The notes under the pieces are model-generated. The model saw nothing but the letters and a program-made list of their open reading frames with translations. It searched no databases and was not told where the DNA came from. A DNA stretch of 64,000 bases from Propionibacteriales bacterium. GTDB lineage: Bacteria; Actinomycetota; Actinomycetes; Propionibacteriales; Nocardioidaceae. Every line of letters starts with the position of its first letter. Position 1 is the stretch's first letter. Positions 52,771-63,092 of the stretch are shown in pieces. The position numbers and the translations under genes are program-made. The stretch spans positions 1 to 64,000 of the forward strand of contig JAPLCA010000027.1 in assembly GCA_026392465.1 (NCBI GenBank), written 5' to 3'.

Positions 52771-54509
52771 ATGCAGAGCTACGACTACGTGATCGTCGGC
52801 GGCGGGTCCGCCGGGTCCGCCCTCGCCAACCGTCTGAGCGCGGATCCCGGGACGAGCGTCCTGGTGCTCGAGGCAGGGCGCTCCGACACCAAGCTCGACC
52901 CGTTCATCCACATGCCCGCCGCGCTGCCCTTCCCCATCGGCAGCCGCTTCTACGACTGGCGCTACGAGTCCGAGCCCGAGCCGCACATGGGTGGACGACG
53001 GGTCTTCCACGCCCGCGGCAAGGTGCTCGGCGGCTCGTCGTCCATCAACGGCATGATCTTCCAGCGCGGCAACCCGCTCGACTACGAGCGCTGGGCCCGC
53101 GACCCCGGCCTCGAGCAGTGGGACTACGCGCACTGCCTCCCGTACTTCAAGCGCATGGAGACCTGCCTGGCAGGCGCCGACGCCTGGCGCGGCGGCTCGG
53201 GACCCCTGGTCCTGGAGCGCGGGCCCGCCACGTCGCCGCTGTTCGGCGCCTTCTTCGAGGCCGTCCAGCAGGCCGGGTACCCCCTGACCGACGACGTCAA
53301 CGGCTACCGCCAGGAGGGCTTCGCGAAGTTCGACCGCAACGTCCACCGGGGTCGTCGGCTCAGCGCCAGCCAGGCCTACCTGGCACCCGTCAGGCACCGT
53401 CGGAACCTGACGGTGCACACGCTCTCCCTCGTCACCGGCCTGCGCATGCAGGGCACGCGGGTCGTCGGCGTCGACTACCTGCGCGGTGGCCGTCTCGAGC
53501 GCTCCGTGGGCGCCGGAGAGGTGATCCTGTGCGGCGGCGCGTTCAACTCCCCGCAGCTCCTGCAGCTGTCGGGCATCGGCAACGCCGACGAGCTGCGGGC
53601 CCTGGGCATCGACCCGGTCGTGGACCTGCGGGCGTCGGCGAGAACATGCAGGACCACCTCGAGGTGTACATCCAGCACGCCTCGAAGCAGCCCGTCTCGA
53701 TCGCCCCGTGGCTCAAGCACCGGCACAAGCCGCGCATCGGCGCCGAGTGGATGTTCCTGCGACGCGGCGTCGGCGCGTCGAACCACTTCGAGGCCGGCGG
53801 CTTCGTCCGCAGCAACGACCGGGTCGACTACCCGAACCTCATGTTCCACTTCCTGCCCATCGCCATCCGCTACGACGGGTCGAAGCCGGCGGGCGGGGAG
53901 GAGAACGGCGGCCACGGGTACCAGGTGCACATCGGTCCGATGTACTCCGACGTGCGCGGCTCGCTCAAGATCCGCAGCCGCGACCCGCGGGAGCACCCGG
54001 CGCTGCGGTTCAACTACCTGTCGACCGAGAACGACCGGCGCGAGTGGATCGAGATGGTCCGCGCGGCGCGCGACATCCTCGAGCAGCCGGCGTTCAGTGC
54101 CTTCAGCGCGGGCGAGATCTCACCCGGGCCCGGTGTCCAGACCGACCAGGAGATCCTCGACTGGGTCGCGCAGGACGCCGAGACCGCGCTGCACCCCTCG
54201 TGCACGGCCAAGATGGGCACCGACGACGCCAGCGTCGTCGACCCCGCGACCATGCGGGTGCACGGCACCCAGGGGCTGCGTGTCGTGGACGCCTCGGTGT
54301 TCCCGTACGTGACGAACGGCAACATCTACGCGCCGGTGATGATGGTGGCCGAGAAGGCCGCCGACCTGATCGCCGGCAACACGCCGCTCGCCCCGCTCGA
54401 CGTCCCCTTCTACCGCCACGGCACGGGCATGCCGCTGTGGCCCGAGGGCGACCCGCGCAACGCCGCGCCCGTGCCGGGCACCGTCCGCGCCGACGCGGAG
54501 CCGTCGTGA
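52771..54509 (+). pseudogene. betA: Choline dehydrogenase (GMC oxidoreductase) with an internal frameshift
   Basis: The first 285 or so codons read as BetA: the FAD site [37 protein letters not shown] and [16 protein letters not shown]. After GIDPVVDL near 53628 the frame changes. The expected [11 protein letters not shown] continues only in the +1-shifted frame, consistent with loss of one C in CTGCCGGGCGTC (here CTGCGGGCGTC, 53626-53636). The remainder is intact to the stop at 54507 and includes the active-site HPSCTAKMG and [19 protein letters not shown]. It is either a real mutation or a sequencing error. With the base restored, the protein would have 579 residues and oxidise choline to betaine aldehyde. 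Confidence 0.88.
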
Positions 54510-56554
54510 GCGAGCCGGACGCCGCGGGCACCGACGTCGACGTCGTCCCTCCGCCCAGGTCGCGGGTGAACCTGCCCGTCCTCGTCGGGGCGTCCTCCGT
54601 GATCCTCGCGGTCACGGCATGGGGTCTGCTCGCCCCGCGCGGCGCCGAGGCCGGACTGGGCACGCTGGTCGGGTTCGCGACCGACTGGTTCGGCTGGTTC
54701 TACGTGCTGCTGGCCACGGCGATCCTCGTCTTCGTGGTCTACCTCGCCACATCGCGGTTCGGCCGGACGAAGCTCGGGCCCGAGCACGCGCAGCCGGAGT
54801 TCAGCACGTTCGCGTGGGCCTCGATGCTGTTCGCCGCGGGCATCGGGACCGACCTGATGTTCTTCGCGGTCGCCGAGCCGGTCACGCAGTACCTCGCGCC
54901 GCCGACCGGCGAGCCCGAGACGGTCGACGCCGCCCGCGAGGCCACCGTGTGGACCCTGTTCCACTACGGCGTCAGCGGCTGGGGCATGTACGCGCTGATG
55001 GGGGTCGCGCTCGGCTACTTCGCCTACCGGATGAACCTGCCGCTCGCCGTGCGCTCGGCCCTGCACCCACTGATCGGACGCCGTACCGAGGGCTGGATGG
55101 GCGACGGGGTCGACCTCGCCGCCGTGCTGGGCACGATCTTCGGCGTCGCCACCACCCTGGGCATCGCCGTCGTCCAGCTCAACGTCGGGCTGAACATGCT
55201 CTTCGACGTGCCCCTCGGACTCACCGCGCAGGTCACGCTCATCGTCGTCGGCGTCGCCATGGCCACGCTCTCGGCCGTCTCGGGCGTCGACCGGGGCATC
55301 AAGTGGCTCTCGCAGGCCAACGTCCTGCTGGCGGTCCTCCTGGCGGTCTGGATCCTGGTCACCGGGCGCACGACCTACCTGCTCGACGCGCTCGTGCTCA
55401 ACGTGGGCGACTTCGTGCGGCTCTTCCCGGAGATGTCGCTGCAGACGTTCGCGCACGAGGACACCGGATCCTGGATGTCGGACTGGACGCTGTTCTTCTG
55501 GGCGTGGTGGATCGCGTGGGCGTCGTTCGTGGGCCTGTTCCTGGCCCGCATCTCCCGGGGGCGCACGATCCGGCAGTTCGTCCTCGGCACGTTGATCATC
55601 CCGTTCCTGTACCTCCTCATGTGGATCTCGATCTTCGGCAACGCGTCGATCGACCTGGTCCGCCAGGGCAACCAGTCGTTCGGCCAGCTGACGCTGGAGG
55701 CACCCGAGCAGGGCTTCTACACGATGCTCGCGCAGCACCCGGGCTTCACCTTCCTGGCCTCCATCGCGACGTTCACGGGTCTGCTCTTCTACGTGACGTC
55801 CGCCGACTCCGGCGCGCTGATCATGGCCAACCTCTCGTCCCGCATGCGCGACGTGCACGCCGACGCCGGCGCGGCCCTGCGCATCTTCTGGGCCGTCGCG
55901 ACGGGCGCGCTGACCATCGCGCTGCTGTCGGTCGGTGGCATCGCGACGCTGCAGTCGGCGACCATCATCATGGGCATCCCGTTCGCCCTGGTGATGGTGG
56001 CGGTGATGGTGGGGCTGCACCGTGCGCTCCGCGCCGAGGCGTGGATCGTCGACTCGCGCGACGGCGCCCTGCACGGCGTGCTGTCGAGCCGGAGCGCTCC
56101 GGACCGTGGGGGCGCGGGCCAGTGGCGCTCGCGGTTGCGTCGCGTCATGTCGTTCCCCAGCCGCGCCAAGGCCGAGGAGTTCCTCGACCGCGTCGTGGCG
56201 CCGGCGTTGGAGGAGGTGGCGGGCGAGCTGGCCACCACGTGCGCGGCGGCGACCGCACGTCGCTGCACCGACGAGGACGGCCAGCCGGGCGTCGAGCTGA
56301 CGGCCGAGGTCGCGGACGGGTCCACCCCGTTCTGCTACCGCGTCACGCTGCGCGAGGTCCCGATCCCGGTGTACAGCTCCTCGCTCGTGCCCCGCGGCGA
56401 CGACTACTACGCACGGCTCGAGGTGCACCTGCGCCACGGCGGCCAGGGGTACGACGTGATGGGCTACACCCACGGCCAGCTCATCGACGACGTGCTCGAC
56501 GCCTACGAGAGCCACCTGGAGTTCCTGCGCCTCGCCGACGGCACGTCGCTCTAG
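54506..56554 (+). CDS. betT: BCCT-family choline transporter
   Basis: A 682-residue secondary transporter with 12 helices. The BCCT signature appears in [29 protein letters not shown] (in halves) and [19 protein letters not shown] cytoplasmic C-terminal domain of about 170 residues follows the last helix, as in BetT, where it tunes activity to osmotic stress. The GTG overlaps the betA stop by four bases. With BetB and BetA this forms a choline-uptake and glycine-betaine synthesis operon for osmoprotection. No BetI repressor is seen nearby. Confidence 0.93.
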   Translation: MSEPDAAGTDVDVVPPPRSRVNLPVLVGASSVILAVTAWGLLAPRGAEAGLGTLVGFATDWFGWFYVLLATAILVFVVYLATSRFGRTKLGPEHAQPEFSTFAWASMLFAAGIGTDLMFFAVAEPVTQYLAPPTGEPETVDAAREATVWTLFHYGVSGWGMYALMGVALGYFAYRMNLPLAVRSALHPLIGRRTEGWMGDGVDLAAVLGTIFGVATTLGIAVVQLNVGLNMLFDVPLGLTAQVTLIVVGVAMATLSAVSGVDRGIKWLSQANVLLAVLLAVWILVTGRTTYLLDALVLNVGDFVRLFPEMSLQTFAHEDTGSWMSDWTLFFWAWWIAWASFVGLFLARISRGRTIRQFVLGTLIIPFLYLLMWISIFGNASIDLVRQGNQSFGQLTLEAPEQGFYTMLAQHPGFTFLASIATFTGLLFYVTSADSGALIMANLSSRMRDVHADAGAALRIFWAVATGALTIALLSVGGIATLQSATIIMGIPFALVMVAVMVGLHRALRAEAWIVDSRDGALHGVLSSRSAPDRGGAGQWRSRLRRVMSFPSRAKAEEFLDRVVAPALEEVAGELATTCAAATARRCTDEDGQPGVELTAEVADGSTPFCYRVTLREVPIPVYSSSLVPRGDDYYARLEVHLRHGGQGYDVMGYTHGQLIDDVLDAYESHLEFLRLADGTSL

Positions 56555-56559
56555 CGAGA

Positions 56560-56602
56560 GGCGGCAGGACCGGCCCAGGGGAAGCGACCCGGCCCCGCCG
56601 CC
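56560..56602. terminator. Possible terminator of the bet operon
   Basis: GGCGGCAGGACCGG / CCGGCCCCGCCGCC, a 14-bp stem with two mismatches and a 15-base loop, just after betT and before convergent bluB. Confidence 0.45.
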
Positions 56603-56706
56603 CGTCCCGAGAGAAGGTCATCCTCCCTCGCCCGCGCCGGTGAGGAGGGCGGCGGACGGCTCTTCCATGAGAACCGACCGTCAACGTCAGGTCAAGGGTC
56701 TGAGGG

Positions 56707-57357
56707 TCACCGGTCGGTGGGCCACGTGTTCTCCGCGACCAGGTCCGCGAGCGGACGCGGGCTCGTCCAGTGCTCCTGCTCGAGCATCGGGCGCTCGTAG
56801 AACGCCTCGACGGGGCCGAGGCACAGCAGGGCCACCGGCTCCGCCCCCGCCGGCATCGCGAGCTCGTGCGCGACGACGGCGGGGTCGAACATCGACACCC
56901 AGCCCATGCCGTAGCCCTCGGCACGCGCGGCCAGCCACAGGTTCTGGATCGCGCACGACGCGGAGGCGAGGTCCATGTGCGGCATGGTGCGCCGACCGAA
57001 CACGTGCTCCTCGCGGCCGTCGGGCAGGGCGACCACCAGCAGCTCGGCGCAGTCGAGGAGGCCCTCCACCTTCAGCCGCATGAACTCCTCGGCCCGCTCC
57101 CCCATCGCCTCGGCGGTCCGACGACGCTCGGCGTCGACGTGCGCGTGCAGACGCTGTCGCAGCGCGGCGTCGGTGACCCGGACGAAGCGCCACGGCTGCA
57201 TCAGTCCCACGCTCGGCGCCCGGTGGGCGGCCTCCAGCAGCCGGGCCAGCACGTCGGCCGGCACCTCGCCCCCGGCGAAGTGCCGCATGTCGCGACGTTC
57301 CGCGATGACCCGGTGGACGACCTCCCGCTCGTGCGGGGCGTACGCGTGCTGGCTCAC
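56707..57357 (-). CDS. bluB: 5,6-dimethylbenzimidazole synthase
   Basis: A 216-residue flavin-destroying enzyme that converts FMNH2 to the lower ligand of vitamin B12. Motifs match BluB: ERRDMRHFAGG, RAPSVGLMQPWRFV, MPHMDLASASCAIQNLWLAARAEGYGMGWVSM (in parts) and LCLGPVEAFYERPMLE. The nitroreductase-like fold and length are normal. The GTG at 57357 lies six bases after TAGCGT without a ribosome site. No other cobalamin gene is in the window, and I see no cobalamin riboswitch upstream. Confidence 0.9.
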   Translation of the reverse strand: MSQHAYAPHEREVVHRVIAERRDMRHFAGGEVPADVLARLLEAAHRAPSVGLMQPWRFVRVTDAALRQRLHAHVDAERRRTAEAMGERAEEFMRLKVEGLLDCAELLVVALPDGREEHVFGRRTMPHMDLASASCAIQNLWLAARAEGYGMGWVSMFDPAVVAHELAMPAGAEPVALLCLGPVEAFYERPMLEQEHWTSPRPLADLVAENTWPTDR

Positions 57358-57363
57358 CCGGCG

Positions 57364-57369
57364 ACGCTA
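57364..57369 (-). promoter_or_regulatory. -10 element, leaderless bluB
   Basis: TAGCGT on the minus strand, six bases before the GTG at 57357. Confidence 0.45.
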
Positions 57370-57455
57370 GCAACCGCGCTCCCCGATCGACGCGTCGGCC
57401 GGTCGCCGACTGTTCACCTCCAGGACAGGGACCTCTGCCAGGGTGCGTCGTTGAG

Positions 57456-59030
57456 ATGACCGTGACCTTCTTCCGCCACGGGGTGGCCTCCGGCGACCCC
57501 CTGCCCACCGCCGTCGTCCTCTGGACACGGGTGACTCCCACCGCGAGCGCCACACCCGGCTCCGGGCGCGGACCGCGGGCCGACGTGGCCTGGGTCGTGG
57601 CCCTCGACCGGGCCTTCCGGCGCGTCGTGCGCCGGGGCACCGTGACGACCACCGCCGCCCAGGACCACACCGTGAAGGTCGACGTCACCGGCCTCGCCCC
57701 CGGCACCACGTACTACTACCGCTTCACGCACCAGCGGACGCGCTCGCCGATCGGCCGCACCCGCACCGCGCCAGCCACCGACGCAGCACCCGCACGTCTG
57801 CGCTTCGGCGTCGTGTCCTGCGCCAACTACGAGGCCGGCTACTTCAGCGCCTACCGTCACCTCGCGCAGCAGCGGGTCGACGTCGTCCTGCACCTGGGCG
57901 ACTACATCTACGAGTACGGCACGGGCGAGTACGCCATGGGCCAGAAGAACGTCGTCGTGCGCACGGCCGACCCGACGCACGAGATCGTGTCGCTCTCGGA
58001 CTACCGCCGTCGGCACGCCCTCTACAAGACCGACCCCGACCTGCAGACCCTGCACCGCTCCGTCCCCTTCATCTGCACCTGGGACGACCACGAGTCGGCC
58101 AACGACGCCTGGCTGCAGGGCGCGGAGAACCACGACCCCGCGACGGAGGGGTCGTGGGCGGCTCGCCGGGCGGCCGCCTACCGCGCCTACGACGAGTGGA
58201 TGCCCGTGCGGCTGAGCGGCACCGCACGGCTCGGTGACGGCACGCAGATCTACCGGCGGTTCACGTTCGGTCGGCTCGCCGAGCTCTCGATGCTCGACCT
58301 GCGGAGCTACCGCACCGCACCGGGCGGGGCGTTCACGCAGGTGCCCTCGCGCGACGACGCCGACCGCAAGATCGCGGGCGACGCCCAGATCGCCTGGCTC
58401 AAGCGCGGGCTCAGCACGACCGCCTCCCAGTGGAAGCTCGTGGGCAACCCGGTGATGATCTCCCCCGTCCTCGTGCCCCCGCTGCCGAACCGCGTGCGCG
58501 ACGCCCTCCAGGACTCCGTCGGCCTGCTGCCCGCGGAGGGCGTGCAGTACAACACCGACCAGTGGGACGGCTACACGATCGAGCGTCGCCAGGTCCTCGA
58601 GCACCTCGCCGACCAGAACATCACCGACACGGTCTTCCTCACCGGCGACATCCACTCCGCGTGGGCCTGCGACCTGCCGACGAACCCCGGCACGTACCCG
58701 CTCAGCACGACCGTCGGCACCGAGCTCGTGTGCACGTCGGTGACCAGCAACAACCTCAAGGACATCCTGGGAGCCCCGCCGCGCACCGCGTCGGTAGGGG
58801 TCGAGGAGGCGATCAAGACGGCGAACCGTCACGTCAAGCACCTCGACTTCGACAACCACGGCTTCTCCGTGCTGGACGTGACACCGGCACGCGTGCAGAT
58901 GGACTGGTACGTCATCAGCAGCCGCGCCGACCAGGCGGCGACCGCCACGTGGTCGACCTCCTACGAGGTCGCGGCGTCGGCCCAGAAGGTCCGCAAGGTC
59001 AGCCAGCCCACGACAGGAGCCACCGCATGA
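57456..59030 (+). CDS. phoD: PhoD-like alkaline phosphatase, no signal peptide visible
   Basis: A 524-residue metallophosphatase. The N-terminal PhoD_N domain begins at once (FFRHGVASGDPLPTAVVLWTRV), then the fibronectin-like TGLAPGTTYYYRF. The catalytic domain has GVVSCANYEAGYF, LHLGDYIYEYG, WDDHESANDAW and FLTGDIHSAWACDLP, the Asp/His/Asn ligands of the metal centre. Family members are normally exported by Tat, but here no twin-arginine leader precedes the domain and no in-frame ATG or GTG is found for some 70 bases upstream. Either the protein is cytosolic or the leader was lost. It overlaps the next gene, which does have a Tat signal. Confidence 0.88.
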   Translation: MTVTFFRHGVASGDPLPTAVVLWTRVTPTASATPGSGRGPRADVAWVVALDRAFRRVVRRGTVTTTAAQDHTVKVDVTGLAPGTTYYYRFTHQRTRSPIGRTRTAPATDAAPARLRFGVVSCANYEAGYFSAYRHLAQQRVDVVLHLGDYIYEYGTGEYAMGQKNVVVRTADPTHEIVSLSDYRRRHALYKTDPDLQTLHRSVPFICTWDDHESANDAWLQGAENHDPATEGSWAARRAAAYRAYDEWMPVRLSGTARLGDGTQIYRRFTFGRLAELSMLDLRSYRTAPGGAFTQVPSRDDADRKIAGDAQIAWLKRGLSTTASQWKLVGNPVMISPVLVPPLPNRVRDALQDSVGLLPAEGVQYNTDQWDGYTIERRQVLEHLADQNITDTVFLTGDIHSAWACDLPTNPGTYPLSTTVGTELVCTSVTSNNLKDILGAPPRTASVGVEEAIKTANRHVKHLDFDNHGFSVLDVTPARVQMDWYVISSRADQAATATWSTSYEVAASAQKVRKVSQPTTGATA

Positions 59031-60271
59031 GCGCCCCCCAGGTCGACCGACGGACCGTGCTGCGCGCGGCCGCCGCCACGGGCGGAGCGGTCGTCCTCTC
59101 CGGCGCAGCCGGTGCGCCGTGGGCCTCGGCCGCGCCGACCACCTCCCAGCGGGTGTACGTGCTCGTCATCGACGGCTGCCGGCCCGACGAGATCACGCCC
59201 GAGTCGACCCCGAACCTGCACGCGCTGCGCACCGCCGGACGCTGGTTCCCGCAGGCGCGGTCGATGCCGATCGCCGAGACCATCCCGAACCACGTGATGA
59301 TGATGACCGGCGTGCGTCCCGACCGCAGCGGCGTGCCGGCCAACTCGATCTACGACCGCGCGCAGCGGAAGGTGCGCACGTGCGGCGAGCCGACCGACAT
59401 CGTCTTCCCCACCATGCTCGAGCGTCTGCGCGAGCGCGGGCTGACCACCGGGTCGGTCCTCAGCAAGGACTACCTCTACAGCGTGTTCGGCACCCGGGCG
59501 ACCTACCGGTGGGAGCCGTTCCCGCTGCTGCCGGTGACCAACCACGCGCTCGACGTGTTCACGATGAGCGCGCTGCGCACGATGGTCTCCGAGGCCGATC
59601 CGCACCTGGTGTTCGCCAACTTCGGCGACATCGACCGGTTCGGCCACAGCGACCTGACGGGCTCCAACCTGCAGGTGCTGCGTCGGACGGCGCTGACCTC
59701 CACCGACGCGCAGATCGGCTCGTTCGTCTCCTGGCTGCGGACCCGCAGCACCTGGGCGTCCACGACCGTCATCGTGCTCGCCGACCACTCGATGGACTGG
59801 AGCGACCCCGACCGCCTGATCAACCTGACCCGCGCGTTCAAGGGCAACCCGCTGCTGGACGGCCAGGTCGCGATCGCCGACAACGGCGGGGCCGACGTGA
59901 TCAGCTACCTCGGACGCAGCGCCGACCGGTCGCGGGCCCTGGCGGAGGCGACGCGGGTGGCGCTGGCGACGCCCGGCGTGCTCAGCGTCCGCACCACGGC
60001 GCAGCTGCGCCTCGGCGCCAAGGCAGGGGACCTCGTCGTCTACTGCAAGTCGGGATACCGCTTCTCCGACCCCGACCTGTACTCCAACCCGATCCCGGGC
60101 AACCACGGACATCCGGCGACGGAGGCCATCCCGTTCTTCCTCACGGGCGGGGCCGTCCGTCGAGCGGTCCTCAGCGAGCGCGCCGCGACGATCGACGTCG
60201 CGCCGACCATCGCGAAGATCTTCGGCCTCGCCGCCCCGCGCGACGGCTTCGACGGCGTGGCTCGGGTCTGA
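59027..60271 (+). CDS. Tat-exported phosphodiesterase/nucleotide pyrophosphatase-like enzyme
   Basis: A 414-residue alkaline phosphatase-superfamily enzyme. The N-terminus DRRTVLRAAAATGGAVVLSG is a twin-arginine signal. Metal motifs are VLVIDGCRPDEI, ETIPNHVMMMTG (Thr nucleophile), GDIDRFGHSD, LADHSMDW and NHGHPATEAIPFF. It acts outside the membrane on nucleotides or phosphodiesters. The ATG overlaps the phoD stop (ATGA), so both are translated together, suggesting joint scavenging of organic phosphate. No Pho box was identified. Confidence 0.87.
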   Translation: MSAPQVDRRTVLRAAAATGGAVVLSGAAGAPWASAAPTTSQRVYVLVIDGCRPDEITPESTPNLHALRTAGRWFPQARSMPIAETIPNHVMMMTGVRPDRSGVPANSIYDRAQRKVRTCGEPTDIVFPTMLERLRERGLTTGSVLSKDYLYSVFGTRATYRWEPFPLLPVTNHALDVFTMSALRTMVSEADPHLVFANFGDIDRFGHSDLTGSNLQVLRRTALTSTDAQIGSFVSWLRTRSTWASTTVIVLADHSMDWSDPDRLINLTRAFKGNPLLDGQVAIADNGGADVISYLGRSADRSRALAEATRVALATPGVLSVRTTAQLRLGAKAGDLVVYCKSGYRFSDPDLYSNPIPGNHGHPATEAIPFFLTGGAVRRAVLSERAATIDVAPTIAKIFGLAAPRDGFDGVARV

Positions 60272-60317
60272 GCAGGTCGGAATCGTCACAACGGCGGCGG
60301 GCGGCCCCCGTCGGCCG

Positions 60318-60323
60318 TAGGAT
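60318..60323 (+). promoter_or_regulatory. -10 element of the GH6 gene
   Basis: TAGGAT, seven bases before the GTG at 60331; leaderless or nearly so. Confidence 0.42.
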
Positions 60324-60330
60324 CAGCCGG

Positions 60331-61287
60331 GTGGTGGGAGCCGTTCGTCGTGTCGGGCCGCCGGTGTCGGTGCTGACGCTGGTGTGCCTCGTGCTGTCCG
60401 TGCTCGCCGCCGCGGCCCCGGCGGAGGCGGCGAAGGACCCCCGTCTGACCCGCGCGGTGTACGTCGACCCCACGACGGCGTCGGCGCGGGCGGCGGCGAA
60501 GGACAAGCGCTTCGCGCCCATCGGCTCCCGCGCCCAGGCCCTCTGGCTGACCGAGGGGTACCCCGCCTCCAAGGTGGCGGCCGTGGCCTCCGGGTACGCC
60601 GACCGCGCCCGCCGTGCGAAGCGGACGCCGCTCCTGGCGGTCTACGCGATCACCGGACGCGACTGCGGCCAGCACTCCGCCGGCGGGCTCAGCCCGACAC
60701 AGTACAAGGCCTGGATCGACCAGGTCGCCAAGGGTCTGCGGGGACGCTACGCGATGGTGGTGCTCGAGCCCGACGCCCTCGCGCTGCTCGGCGCGTGCTC
60801 CGGCCAGGGCGACCGTGCGGCGCTCCTGCGGTACGCCACGCGCAGCCTTGCGCGCGCCGGCGTCTGGGTCTACATCGACGCCGGGCACAGCCGCTGGATC
60901 ACGCCGCAGGACATGGCGAAGCGCCTGGTGTCCGCCGGTGTCCGCGACGCGCGGGGGCTCGCGACGAACACCTCCAACTTCCGTCCGACGGCCGAGGAGC
61001 GCACGTACGGCGCCGCCGTCGTGGCCGAGCTCGCCAAGCTCGGCGTGAAGGGCAAGCGCTACGTCGTCGACACGTCACGCAACGGAGCGACGAAGCCGGT
61101 CACCCCCGGCGTCTGGTGCAACCCGCCGGCGGCGCGGCTCGGCCGCGCGCCGACGGTCGTGGACAGCAAGGGTCTCGACGCCTACCTGTGGGTCAAGCGG
61201 CCCGGCGAGTCCGACGGACAGTGCGAGGGCGGCCCGACTGCGGGGACCTGGTGGCCGACTGGGGCCCGCCGCCTCCTCGCCCGCTGA
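60331..61287 (+). CDS. Secreted glycoside hydrolase family 6 protein
   Basis: A 318-residue GH6 enzyme (cellobiohydrolase/endoglucanase type) with a Sec signal (VVGAVRRVGPPVSVLTLVCL to AEA, about 35 residues). Family blocks are AVYAITGRDCGQHSAGG, YAMVVLEPDALALLGAC (the general-acid Asp), VYIDAGHSRWI, GLATNTSNFRPTAEE, WCNPPAARLG and AYLWVKRPGESDGQC. It hydrolyses beta-1,4-glucans with inversion. No carbohydrate-binding module is attached. I took the first GTG at 60331 because the arginines before the hydrophobic core suit a signal peptide; 60334 is equally possible. Confidence 0.9.
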   Translation: MVGAVRRVGPPVSVLTLVCLVLSVLAAAAPAEAAKDPRLTRAVYVDPTTASARAAAKDKRFAPIGSRAQALWLTEGYPASKVAAVASGYADRARRAKRTPLLAVYAITGRDCGQHSAGGLSPTQYKAWIDQVAKGLRGRYAMVVLEPDALALLGACSGQGDRAALLRYATRSLARAGVWVYIDAGHSRWITPQDMAKRLVSAGVRDARGLATNTSNFRPTAEERTYGAAVVAELAKLGVKGKRYVVDTSRNGATKPVTPGVWCNPPAARLGRAPTVVDSKGLDAYLWVKRPGESDGQCEGGPTAGTWWPTGARRLLAR

Positions 61288-61296
61288 GCCCCCGCG

Positions 61297-63090
<1,794 letters not shown>

Positions 63091-63092
63091 TG

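Noticed and set aside
57358..57455. Cobalamin riboswitch before bluB
   Set aside because: The bluB start codon lies six bases after a -10 box, leaving no leader for a riboswitch, and no B12-box was seen.
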